Shown: positions 8,687 to 16,280 of the stretch, piece after piece | Numbering within the stretch: the first letter of the stretch is position 1 | Layout of the letters: each line of letters starts with the position of its first letter | DNA from: Flavobacterium sp. UBA7663 | GTDB taxonomy: Bacteria > Bacteroidota > Bacteroidia > Flavobacteriales > Flavobacteriaceae | Direction of reading: 5' to 3' | Length of the DNA stretch: 64,000 bases | Assembly (NCBI RefSeq): GCF_002483315.1 | Contig: NZ_DLHR01000027.1 | Location: 29,695 to 93,694, forward strand | Translations under genes and position numbers: made by a program | The notes under the pieces: model-generated | What the model was told of the DNA's origin: nothing | The model's database searches: none | The model's input: only the letters and a program-made list of their open reading frames with translations

Positions 8687-8756
8687 TTTTTTAGTTTTAA
8701 AATTAATCCCAAACAACATAAAACATGAAGTTTGGGATTTGAATATTTATAAAAAA

Positions 8757-9887
8757 TTATTGCTTAATGCTTTTTAGAAATGTTTGCATGTTAGTATCAA
8801 TAGCTTGTGCCGTTTCTGTGCCTCTTCCAATTTCATTGCATATCATTAATACTAAATCTGGATTTGTAGGATGGTTAAGGATATAGATTCTGAATTGCCC
8901 TACATCTTTATAAGTTTTTCCATCTTGTCTTCCTGTATTGTACAAACCAGATTGAAATGTGTATCCTTTCATATTTCCGAATTCAACTTTTTCATATAAA
9001 CTCATTAAATCTTTTGATTTAACATCTTTAGTTATGAAATAATCTACATTTTGTATTTGTTCATCTCGAAAAAGCACGCAGATATGATACCAAGGTAAAT
9101 TATATTTTTCGAAATCATATTCATGGATTTTTTTTACTTTATCGTTATTTGAATGATAGGTAACTCTATGAATGAAATCTTTAGCTAATTCCTCAACCGT
9201 CAAACCTGGGTGTGACGATTTCTCAAAAGCATAAATTTTATACGTTTCTTGGTTTTTGTGTATTTGGTATCCTACTTCTGTATCGCTTCTATCTGTGCTT
9301 CCTGTTTGGCTAGTATTGACATCTTCCTTTATATTGGTTTTATCAATAGTTAAATCAAGATAAGGTAAATATAGACTTTTTGATTCCCACATAGGTACAT
9401 AAAAGAAAATTGGTTCTAATAATTGAACTTTTGGTCCATATTCTTTATATCCTGTTTCTTCTCTAACCCAAAATCCTATTTCTACTTTTATCGTTTTTTG
9501 TTTTTCTATTCCATTTGCACCATTTAAAATCCATTCAAGTTTATTTCCTCTAGTTAAAAAATCTTTACCTTCAAAAACACTGAATTTTTTGGTTGCAGGA
9601 GTATTTTTCATAAAATCAGACATGGCAGTATAGCCTTCTTTTTGAAAACTCCAACTGTTTATGTAGGCATTAGAATTGTCTGAAAACTCTACATATAAAT
9701 TTGTATAACCTGAATATACGGTTACAGCTTTAGGCTTTTTAAAACTTACCTGTAAGGTTGCTAAATCTTTTTTAGAAATTGTAGCACCCGATTTTACTTC
9801 TTTACCATTAATAAAAGCTGACAATTGAGCTTGAGAAAAAGCAAAAGAAAGTAATGAAACTACTAATAGTAAACGATTGATTTTCAT
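8757..9887 (-). CDS. Secreted protein of unknown function
   Basis: 376 residues with signal peptide MKINRLLLVVSLLSFAFSQAQ. The rest is soluble, rich in Lys, Asn and aromatic residues, with no motif I recognise and no sorting domain at the C-terminus, so it is probably periplasmic or held by other means. It follows a 180-residue membrane protein gene by 25 bases on the same strand and precedes a small membrane protein by 70 bases; the three may form one transcription unit. Confidence 0.65.
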   Translation of the reverse strand: MKINRLLLVVSLLSFAFSQAQLSAFINGKEVKSGATISKKDLATLQVSFKKPKAVTVYSGYTNLYVEFSDNSNAYINSWSFQKEGYTAMSDFMKNTPATKKFSVFEGKDFLTRGNKLEWILNGANGIEKQKTIKVEIGFWVREETGYKEYGPKVQLLEPIFFYVPMWESKSLYLPYLDLTIDKTNIKEDVNTSQTGSTDRSDTEVGYQIHKNQETYKIYAFEKSSHPGLTVEELAKDFIHRVTYHSNNDKVKKIHEYDFEKYNLPWYHICVLFRDEQIQNVDYFITKDVKSKDLMSLYEKVEFGNMKGYTFQSGLYNTGRQDGKTYKDVGQFRIYILNHPTNPDLVLMICNEIGRGTETAQAIDTNMQTFLKSIKQ

Positions 9888-9912
9888 AATTGTAATTGAA
9901 TGATGAAATTAA

Positions 9913-10455
9913 TTAAGCTGTTGCTTGAGATTTTTTTAAATGTAATTTGTAGCTCATAAAAGCACATGCTGAACAAACAATAAGACCAATACATCCAATT
10001 AAAGCAAGCGATTTAGGATTTGCGCCAGAGAATGTTCCAGCTTCCATGTAAGGAGTTATAGCCCACAAAACAACTGATAATAAAGCAATCAAAATGCTTA
10101 ATTTAGTAACAAATTCTTTTTTCATAAATGCTACTACAACCATTACAAAAGCAAGAACAGCTAATAAAATACCCAATTTACCCGCATACACAACTTTCCA
10201 TTTAGCAGGAGTACTTTCAATAATTTCTAAACTTTCTTTTATTTGTGGATCTTCAATTTTAGTAACGTCGATTCCGTCTTTTTTTAATTGATCAATTTGT
10301 TTTTGCTCGTTTTCTACTAAACGATACACTTCTTCTAATTTTTCAGAATCGCCATCTGTTCCCATTCTGTTTTCAATGTTTTTAAATAAAACTCCTGAAC
10401 AAAAACCTCCTACTAAAAAGGATAGAACCATAAAAATTAAAGCTAATACTCTCAT
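9913..10455 (-). CDS. Membrane protein with coiled-coil-like region
   Basis: 180 residues: a first hydrophobic helix (about 1-27), a charged, helix-prone region with Glu/Lys heptads (about 35-75), then three more hydrophobic segments (about 85-110, 115-135, 145-168). I do not recognise a family. Gene order suggests it heads a three-gene unit of envelope proteins (this gene, the 376-residue secreted protein and the 88-residue membrane protein). Confidence 0.6.
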   Translation of the reverse strand: MRVLALIFMVLSFLVGGFCSGVLFKNIENRMGTDGDSEKLEEVYRLVENEQKQIDQLKKDGIDVTKIEDPQIKESLEIIESTPAKWKVVYAGKLGILLAVLAFVMVVVAFMKKEFVTKLSILIALLSVVLWAITPYMEAGTFSGANPKSLALIGCIGLIVCSACAFMSYKLHLKKSQATA

Positions 10456-10506
10456 AAATTTGTTTGTTAAATAATTGGTTAATAAAATAAATTTGATTTT
10501 TTAAGA

Positions 10507-10535
10507 AACGCTTTCAATTAATAAATGAAAGCGTT
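10507..10535 (-). terminator. Terminator of the FN3/T9SS protein gene
   Basis: AACGCTTTCA and TGAAAGCGTT form a perfect 10-bp stem with a 9-base loop immediately downstream of the minus-strand stop, followed on the minus strand by a T-containing tract. Confidence 0.85.
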
Positions 10536-10540
10536 CCGTT

Positions 10541-12979
10541 TTATTGTTTAATGAATTTTACTGTTTTTACTTCATTACCAGATGTAACTTTTAACAAATA
10601 AGTTACATTAGATAAATTGGAAACATCTATTGAAATTTGGTTACTGTTTACCGTTTTTGTAATAACTTCTTGACCTAATAAGTTGTATATAGAAACAGTT
10701 GTAATTACTTTATCAAATGAAAGGTTTAAAATGTCTTTTACAGGATTTGGATAAAGCTTCAAATTTTTTATTGAGAATGATTCCGAAGTAAGCATTTGGG
10801 TTGTAAATGAACCGCCCGAAACCCAATCGGTTTGTGTGTTGCCACAAATAGATTTTACCCAAAAATAATACGTAGTGTTTGGTGTTAAATTATTCAAAAC
10901 AGCAAAAGTATCTGTTGTTGTTCCTGTGATTGCATTTGCAGAAAATGGGTCGTTTACAGTACTGTAACAATATACATAGCCATTGCTCGGAGTAGGTGTA
11001 GCTTCTACCCATGCAATATTTACAACTGTTGCCGATTCAGGATCTGTAAATAATTGCGTAGGAGCGTTACATTGAGATTCTGGATATGTGGTAAACGATC
11101 CACCTGAAACCCAATCGGTTTGTGTTTGTCCACAATTTGATTTTACCCAAAAATAATAGGTGGTGTTTGGCGATAAATTGGTTAATTCTACAAAAGTATC
11201 TGTCGTCGTTCCTGTTATTGCATTTGCAGAAAAAGGATCGTTTACAGTACTATAACAATAAACATAGCCATTACTCGGTGTAGGTGTAGCTTCTACCCAT
11301 GCAATATTATTGGTTGTCGACGTTAAACCATCGTAAAATAATTGTGTTGGTGCATTACATCCGGATGCTGGATATGTGGTAAACGAACCTCCAGAAGCCC
11401 AATCTGTTTGTGTTTGTCCACAATTAGATTTTACCCAAAAATAATAGGTGGTGTTTGGCGTTAAATTGGTTAATTCTACAAAAGTTTCTGTCGTCGTTCC
11501 TGTGATTGCATTAGCAGAAAACGGATCATTTACAGTACTATAACAATACACATAGCCGTTGCTCGGTGTAGGTGTAGCTTCTACCCATGCAATGTTATTG
11601 GTTGTCGACGTTAAACCATCGTAAAATAATTGTGTTGGTTCGTTACATCCTGATGCTGGATATGTGGTAAACGAACCTCCAGAAGCCCAATTAGATTGTG
11701 TTGCGCCACAATTAGATTTTACCCAAAAATAATAAGTGGTGTTTGGTAATAAATTGTTTAATTCCGCATAAATCTCCGTCGTTGTTCCTGTTATTGCATT
11801 TGCAGAAAACGGATCGTTTACAGTACTATAACAATAAACATAGCCATTGCTTGGCGCAGGATTTGGTGCCGTCCATGCAATATTATTTGAAGTCGAAGTT
11901 AAACCATCATAAAATAGTTGCGTTGGAGCATTACAAACTGAAATTGTAGAACATGTAATAGATCTTACTCTGTTTGTGTTTTGAGTTCCACAACTAGAAT
12001 TGGCATTCAAATGGTATCTAACTACTCCAGAAGTTGTACCAGATAACCAAGTTAAAGGAGTTAAACCACTGGCTAAAACCGCTGTTCCTGTTGCATTAGT
12101 TATGGTAATAAAATCTGTGGAAACTGAACTTCTAAAAGTATATTGTTTATTTGACAAGATATTTACATTTGAATATTCTCCTGCATAAGCATCTGCAACG
12201 ATTTGTTCTGTATTTCCTGTACAAGCAGGTGTAAAAGTTGCATCAGGATATAATCCATAAATTGCACCGTTACAAGTTAATGCAGGTGGTGTAGTAAAAT
12301 TACCACCAGAAACCCAAACACCAGTTGTAGCTCCACAGTTAGAGCGTACCCAGTAGTAATAAGTAGTACCTGCTGCAACATTCAAATAGAGAGTAGTATT
12401 TAAGTTAGTTGTACTAAATAAGGTAGGAGTAGAATTTGCAGTAGGGGCGATATTGGCTGTAACAATATAAATATCATAATGAGAAGAAGGCACTGGTGAT
12501 GCCGCTGTCCAAGTCATTTTACAAGAATTGGATGTTATATTTGATACCACTAAATTTGAAGGTGGTACACAGTTTGATGCATCCGCACATCGAATATAAC
12601 GAGACCTTTCCACTTGTTCACTACCACAACTAGCGTTGGAATGAAGGTAATAACGAATAACACCTGTAGTACTTCCAGAATCCCAAATTACAGGTTGTAC
12701 TCCGCTTGCATAAGTGACAGTTCCAGTTGCATTTGTAATTGTGATATAATCTGTTGTTACAGAACTTGAAAACGAATATTGTCTGTTTGCGATTACATTC
12801 ACATTGCTGTATTCGCCTGCATAACTTTGACTGGTTAATGTCTCATAGTTTCCACTACAGTTTGGTGTATAAGTGTTAGCTGGAAACAATCCATACGTTG
12901 CAGTAGTACATTGCGCAACAGCATTAGGAATGAAGTACAAAAATGCCAATAGGCAGAGTAAAGTAATTCTTTTTTTCAT
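10541..12979 (-). CDS. Secreted FN3-repeat protein with T9SS sorting domain
   Basis: 812 residues, likely cell-surface or extracellular. The signal peptide (about 1-23) is followed by a Cys-containing domain (about 24-136), an FN3-like domain, a second copy of the first domain (starting CNGAIYGLYP), four consecutive FN3-like units of exactly 96 residues (beginning CNAPTQLF, CNEPTQLF, CNAPTQLF, CNAPTQLF) and a C-terminal type A sorting domain (LKLYPNPVKDILNLSF ... VKTVKFIKQ) that directs export by the type IX system. Repeats share stretches such as NGYVYCYSTVNDPFSANA. An adhesin or enzyme-less surface role is inferred. The gene follows a membrane regulator gene on the same strand and has its own promoter. 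Confidence 0.85.
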   Translation of the reverse strand: MKKRITLLCLLAFLYFIPNAVAQCTTATYGLFPANTYTPNCSGNYETLTSQSYAGEYSNVNVIANRQYSFSSSVTTDYITITNATGTVTYASGVQPVIWDSGSTTGVIRYYLHSNASCGSEQVERSRYIRCADASNCVPPSNLVVSNITSNSCKMTWTAASPVPSSHYDIYIVTANIAPTANSTPTLFSTTNLNTTLYLNVAAGTTYYYWVRSNCGATTGVWVSGGNFTTPPALTCNGAIYGLYPDATFTPACTGNTEQIVADAYAGEYSNVNILSNKQYTFRSSVSTDFITITNATGTAVLASGLTPLTWLSGTTSGVVRYHLNANSSCGTQNTNRVRSITCSTISVCNAPTQLFYDGLTSTSNNIAWTAPNPAPSNGYVYCYSTVNDPFSANAITGTTTEIYAELNNLLPNTTYYFWVKSNCGATQSNWASGGSFTTYPASGCNEPTQLFYDGLTSTTNNIAWVEATPTPSNGYVYCYSTVNDPFSANAITGTTTETFVELTNLTPNTTYYFWVKSNCGQTQTDWASGGSFTTYPASGCNAPTQLFYDGLTSTTNNIAWVEATPTPSNGYVYCYSTVNDPFSANAITGTTTDTFVELTNLSPNTTYYFWVKSNCGQTQTDWVSGGSFTTYPESQCNAPTQLFTDPESATVVNIAWVEATPTPSNGYVYCYSTVNDPFSANAITGTTTDTFAVLNNLTPNTTYYFWVKSICGNTQTDWVSGGSFTTQMLTSESFSIKNLKLYPNPVKDILNLSFDKVITTVSIYNLLGQEVITKTVNSNQISIDVSNLSNVTYLLKVTSGNEVKTVKFIKQ
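10784..11935 (-). repeat. Four tandem 288-bp FN3 coding units
   Basis: Units at 11648-11935, 11360-11647, 11072-11359 and 10784-11071 have an exact 288-bp period (96 codons, fixed by equivalent bases at 11925, 11637, 11349 and 11061). The two central units are nearly identical at DNA level, including synonymous positions; the outer two diverge more. Confidence 0.9.
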
Positions 12980-13006
12980 ATTTTCGGTCTTGATTTTATT
13001 TTACAC

Positions 13007-13052
13007 CAAAACTATGAGATAAGAAGTACTAGACCAATTTATATATTGGACT
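13007..13052 (-). promoter_or_regulatory. Promoter and possible operator of the FN3/T9SS gene
   Basis: On the minus strand TAGTTTTG (13007-13014) forms a -7 box, with TTG at 13035-13037 as -33 after a 20-base spacer. The -33 box lies inside an inverted repeat, AGACCAAT (13031-13038) and ATTGGACT (13045-13052), 7 of 8 bases symmetric with a 6-base centre, a plausible regulator site. Confidence 0.5.
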
Positions 13053-13106
13053 ATTTATAAATAATCAGAAGATTAAAAGAGAATTATCTTATTGATTTTT
13101 AAATAC

Positions 13107-14813
13107 TTAATCGGTATTTTCTAATTTTTCAATATAATAATTAGGAGAAAGACCTGTTTGCTTTTTAAAAACACGAACAAGAGTATTGGCATCTTTATAA
13201 CCTACTTCCTCTGCAATAGCTTGCAATGTATATTTACGAAAATAGGGAGCATCTTTCAGCTTTTTAAGTACGTAATGAATTCGCAATTCTTGCGAATATT
13301 CTGAAAATGTTTTTTGGATTACCTGATTGAAATATTGTGACAAATAAGCGGTATTTGTATTTAATTTTTTTGCCACAAAAGCCAACTTGAAGTTAGGATC
13401 TAAGAAAATTTCTTTTTGCTCTAATTTTTTTAAACCTATTGCTATTTTTTCAATAAGCTCTTCATCAATTATTTGTTTTGGTTGGGCTTCAACTTTTTCA
13501 ATTTGAAGATTACTAATTTCTGAAGTTTTAGATTCTTTTAGGTTTTGAATAATTTTTAAAAATCGATAATGTTTTTCTTTCTGGTTTTTGTAATAATAAT
13601 AAAAACTATAAACTACTACGGCAAAAAGAATCAAAATACCAAAAAGCGATATTTTAAAATAATTCTTAGATGCAATAACTTTATTAGACTCTTCCTTTAT
13701 TTTGTTCAAATCGTAATTATGAAGAAAATTTAAAGATTTACTTTTTATACCTTCTATTGATTGAATTAATTCTAAACTTTTTTGAGCGTAGCGATACGCA
13801 TTTTTAGTGTCATTTTTCTCATTATAACATTGTGTCATAATGTTATAAGTCATTAATAAATTTTCTTTAGAAACTTTAGTTACTTGATAACTTTCAACAT
13901 ATTTTTTACAATAGAAAAGTGCCGAATCAACTTGCTTTAAATGATGAAAACAATCGGCCATCCCTAAATCGAACAACTGCTCTGTTCTTATATTATCCTG
14001 AATAACAGGATACTTTTTTCTCTTTCTATATAACGATAATGATTTGTCGTAATTTCCTGCTAAAGCGGCACTTTTTGCTTCGCGCATGCTTAATAATGCT
14101 TTGGTGTACTCAGGTTGAAAATTATCTTGTAACATCATTGTTGCTGCTACATTAAAGTAATGATTTGCAGAATCTAACAACACGGTTTTCTTCGAATGAA
14201 TATAATACTTTTGATAAGCTTCGCCAATAATATTATATTTATCTGCAAACAGTTTCTTGTTCATTACTTTTTTTTCACCTACTCCCAATTTTAAGTGATG
14301 AGAAGTTTTTAATTCTCTCTTTAACAAAGCAATTCCATTTACATAATCGCCCATAGCAACCTTAATTGAGCCATATTGTTCGTTAAAATGATTATTGGGT
14401 ACACTATTTTTATGTTTGTCAAGATAAAACAATGCTAAGTCATATTCTCCTAAATTTTTATGTATATAAAACAGTTTGTTTACACACATTCCAAGCAAAT
14501 CTTGATATACTTTACTTGATTTATCCATCTTGCTTTTTTCAATGCTTTCTATAAGTATGATAAGCAATTTCTTTGAGTAAGTAAACTCTGACTTGTTGTA
14601 AAAATAATTGGCTACGTAATATTTGCCATAAAAACGAAATAATTCGTTTTTTGAATTACTAATTTCCAAGGCTTCTGCATACGCTTTTTCAGGATTTGAT
14701 ATAAGATTTTCCTGAATACTACGAGTTCTACTAATTTCTGATTCACTCAATTCTTGAGCAAAGATCAAATTAATAGATAATAGTAATAAGACAGAAAAAA
14801 TAAATTTATGCAT
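13107..14813 (-). CDS. Membrane-anchored TPR / AraC-type transcriptional regulator
   Basis: About 568 residues from the ATG giving signal-like segment MHKFIFSVLLLLSINLIFAQ (an upstream ATG seven codons earlier is less likely). The N-terminal half is helical with TPR-like repeats and would be periplasmic; a single membrane helix follows (YFKISLFGILILFAVVVYSF), then a linker and a C-terminal AraC-type helix-turn-helix domain (FSEYSQELRIHYVLKKL ... AIAEEVGYKDANTLVRVF). This layout is common in Bacteroidetes for one-component membrane sensors. The FN3/T9SS gene immediately downstream on the same strand is a candidate target. Confidence 0.85.
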   Translation of the reverse strand: MHKFIFSVLLLLSINLIFAQELSESEISRTRSIQENLISNPEKAYAEALEISNSKNELFRFYGKYYVANYFYNKSEFTYSKKLLIILIESIEKSKMDKSSKVYQDLLGMCVNKLFYIHKNLGEYDLALFYLDKHKNSVPNNHFNEQYGSIKVAMGDYVNGIALLKRELKTSHHLKLGVGEKKVMNKKLFADKYNIIGEAYQKYYIHSKKTVLLDSANHYFNVAATMMLQDNFQPEYTKALLSMREAKSAALAGNYDKSLSLYRKRKKYPVIQDNIRTEQLFDLGMADCFHHLKQVDSALFYCKKYVESYQVTKVSKENLLMTYNIMTQCYNEKNDTKNAYRYAQKSLELIQSIEGIKSKSLNFLHNYDLNKIKEESNKVIASKNYFKISLFGILILFAVVVYSFYYYYKNQKEKHYRFLKIIQNLKESKTSEISNLQIEKVEAQPKQIIDEELIEKIAIGLKKLEQKEIFLDPNFKLAFVAKKLNTNTAYLSQYFNQVIQKTFSEYSQELRIHYVLKKLKDAPYFRKYTLQAIAEEVGYKDANTLVRVFKKQTGLSPNYYIEKLENTD

Positions 14814-14955
14814 CTTGAAAAATTGGTAACTCAACCTGAAAATTACAGTGCGCTAAAATAAGAATAAAACTACACAACTTTGGAAATTATTTCCAAGATT
14901 AACTTTTACCATTTTCAAATTGTATTATCTAAACTCAGGATTTTTAGTAAAGAAA

Positions 14956-14984
14956 AATCCCAAACTCAATATGAATTTGGGATT
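14956..14984 (-). terminator. Terminator of sucA-sucB
   Basis: AATCCCAAA (14956-14964) pairs with TTTGGGATT (14976-14984), 22 bases past the sucB stop on the minus strand. T-rich flanks occur on both sides. Confidence 0.8.
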
Positions 14985-15006
14985 ATTTTATTTGAATGAA
15001 TTTTGA

Positions 15007-16221
15007 TTATAATTCTAAGGCTTTTTTCACATTTCCACCCATTAATAATTCTGCTGGGTTTTCTAATGCTTCTTTAACTGCTACTAAGAATCCAACCGAC
15101 TCACGTCCGTCGATGATTCTGTGGTCGTATGATAAGGCAACGTACATAACTGGAGCAATTACGATTTGACCATTTTTAACGATAGCTCTTTCTACCACAT
15201 TGTGCATTCCTAAGATACCAGATTGTGGAGGATTGATGATTGGCGTAGATAACATACTTCCAAAAACACCACCATTAGAAATTGTGAATGTTCCACCTGT
15301 CATTTCATCAACTGTGATTTGTCCATCACGCGCTCTGATTGCTAATCTTTTGATTTCTGCTTCAACACCTCTGAAAGATAACGTTTCTGCATTTCTCATA
15401 ACTGGAACCATTAATCCTTTTGGACCAGAAACCGCTACTGAAATATCACAGAAGTCATAAGAAATTTTCTCTTGACCATCAATCATTGAATTTACATCTG
15501 GATACAATTGTAAAGCACGGGTTACAGCTTTTGTAAAGAATGACATGAAACCTAATCCTAAACCATGTTTTGCTTTGAACTCTTCTTTGTATTGATCACG
15601 TAAAGCGTAAATAGCTGTCATGTCAACTTCGTTGAAAGTAGTTAACATCGCTGTTTCGTTTTTAGCTGAAACTAAACGTTCAGCTACTTTTCTACGTAAC
15701 ATAGAAAGTTTTGTTCTTTCCGAACCACGGTTTCCACCTGTTGGTGTTCCCATTGATGGTACTGCGTTTACAGCGTCATCTTTAGTGATTCTTCCACCTT
15801 TACCTGTTCCAACGATGTCAGAAGGCTCGATGTTTTTCTCGTCTAATATTTTTCTAGCTGCTGGAGATGGCGCTTGCGTTGCGTATGTTTTTTCTGCTAC
15901 AGGAGCTGCTTTTGGAGCCTCAGCTTTTGGAGCTTCAACCGTTTTTGCTTCTTCTTTTACTGGAGCACCATCTTCTGGTTTTGCTGCACCTGTATCGATT
16001 AAACAAACTACAGCACCAACTGCTACTGCATCACCTTCTTCTGCTTTTAATGTAATGATTCCACTTGCTTCAGCTGGCAATTCTAATGTTGCTTTGTCTG
16101 AATCAACCTCAGCAATCGCTTGGTCTTTTTCTACATAATCACCATCTTTTACTAACCATGTAGCAATTTCTACTTCTTTAATTGATTCCCCTGGAGAAGG
16201 GACTTTCATTTCTAAAATCAT
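15007..16221 (-). CDS. sucB: 2-oxoglutarate dehydrogenase E2, dihydrolipoyl succinyltransferase
   Basis: E2 core of the 2-oxoglutarate dehydrogenase complex, transferring succinyl groups from lipoate to CoA in the TCA cycle. The 404-residue protein has an N-terminal lipoyl domain (about 1-76, lipoylated lysine K43 in SDKATLELPA), an Ala/Pro/Glu-rich linker, an E3-binding domain (about 113-150, SPAARKILDEKNI) and the catalytic domain ending with SYDHRIIDGRE, which contains the His and Asp of the HxxxDG motif. Length is normal. It follows sucA on the same strand after 59 bases containing a small palindromic repeat. Confidence 0.96.
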   Translation of the reverse strand: MILEMKVPSPGESIKEVEIATWLVKDGDYVEKDQAIAEVDSDKATLELPAEASGIITLKAEEGDAVAVGAVVCLIDTGAAKPEDGAPVKEEAKTVEAPKAEAPKAAPVAEKTYATQAPSPAARKILDEKNIEPSDIVGTGKGGRITKDDAVNAVPSMGTPTGGNRGSERTKLSMLRRKVAERLVSAKNETAMLTTFNEVDMTAIYALRDQYKEEFKAKHGLGLGFMSFFTKAVTRALQLYPDVNSMIDGQEKISYDFCDISVAVSGPKGLMVPVMRNAETLSFRGVEAEIKRLAIRARDGQITVDEMTGGTFTISNGGVFGSMLSTPIINPPQSGILGMHNVVERAIVKNGQIVIAPVMYVALSYDHRIIDGRESVGFLVAVKEALENPAELLMGGNVKKALEL

Positions 16222-16242
16222 ATCTTTTTATTTAAAAAGTTT

Positions 16243-16263
16243 ACCCTTCGACAAGCTCAGGGT
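16243..16263. repeat. Palindromic CCCTTCGACAAGCTCAGGG repeat
   Basis: A near-palindromic 21-mer between sucA and sucB. I remember the same word as a dispersed repeat in many unrelated bacterial genomes. It could form a hairpin in the sucA-sucB mRNA. Confidence 0.6.
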
Positions 16264-16280
16264 GATAATTGAGTTGTTTT

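Noticed and set aside
10784..11935. CRISPR array
   Set aside because: The 288-bp repeats are in-frame coding FN3 units without unique spacers. No other CRISPR-like array was seen.
15867..16055. Leu-rich open frame antisense to sucB
   Set aside because: It is produced by the Ala/Glu/Pro-rich linker codons of sucB read on the other strand.
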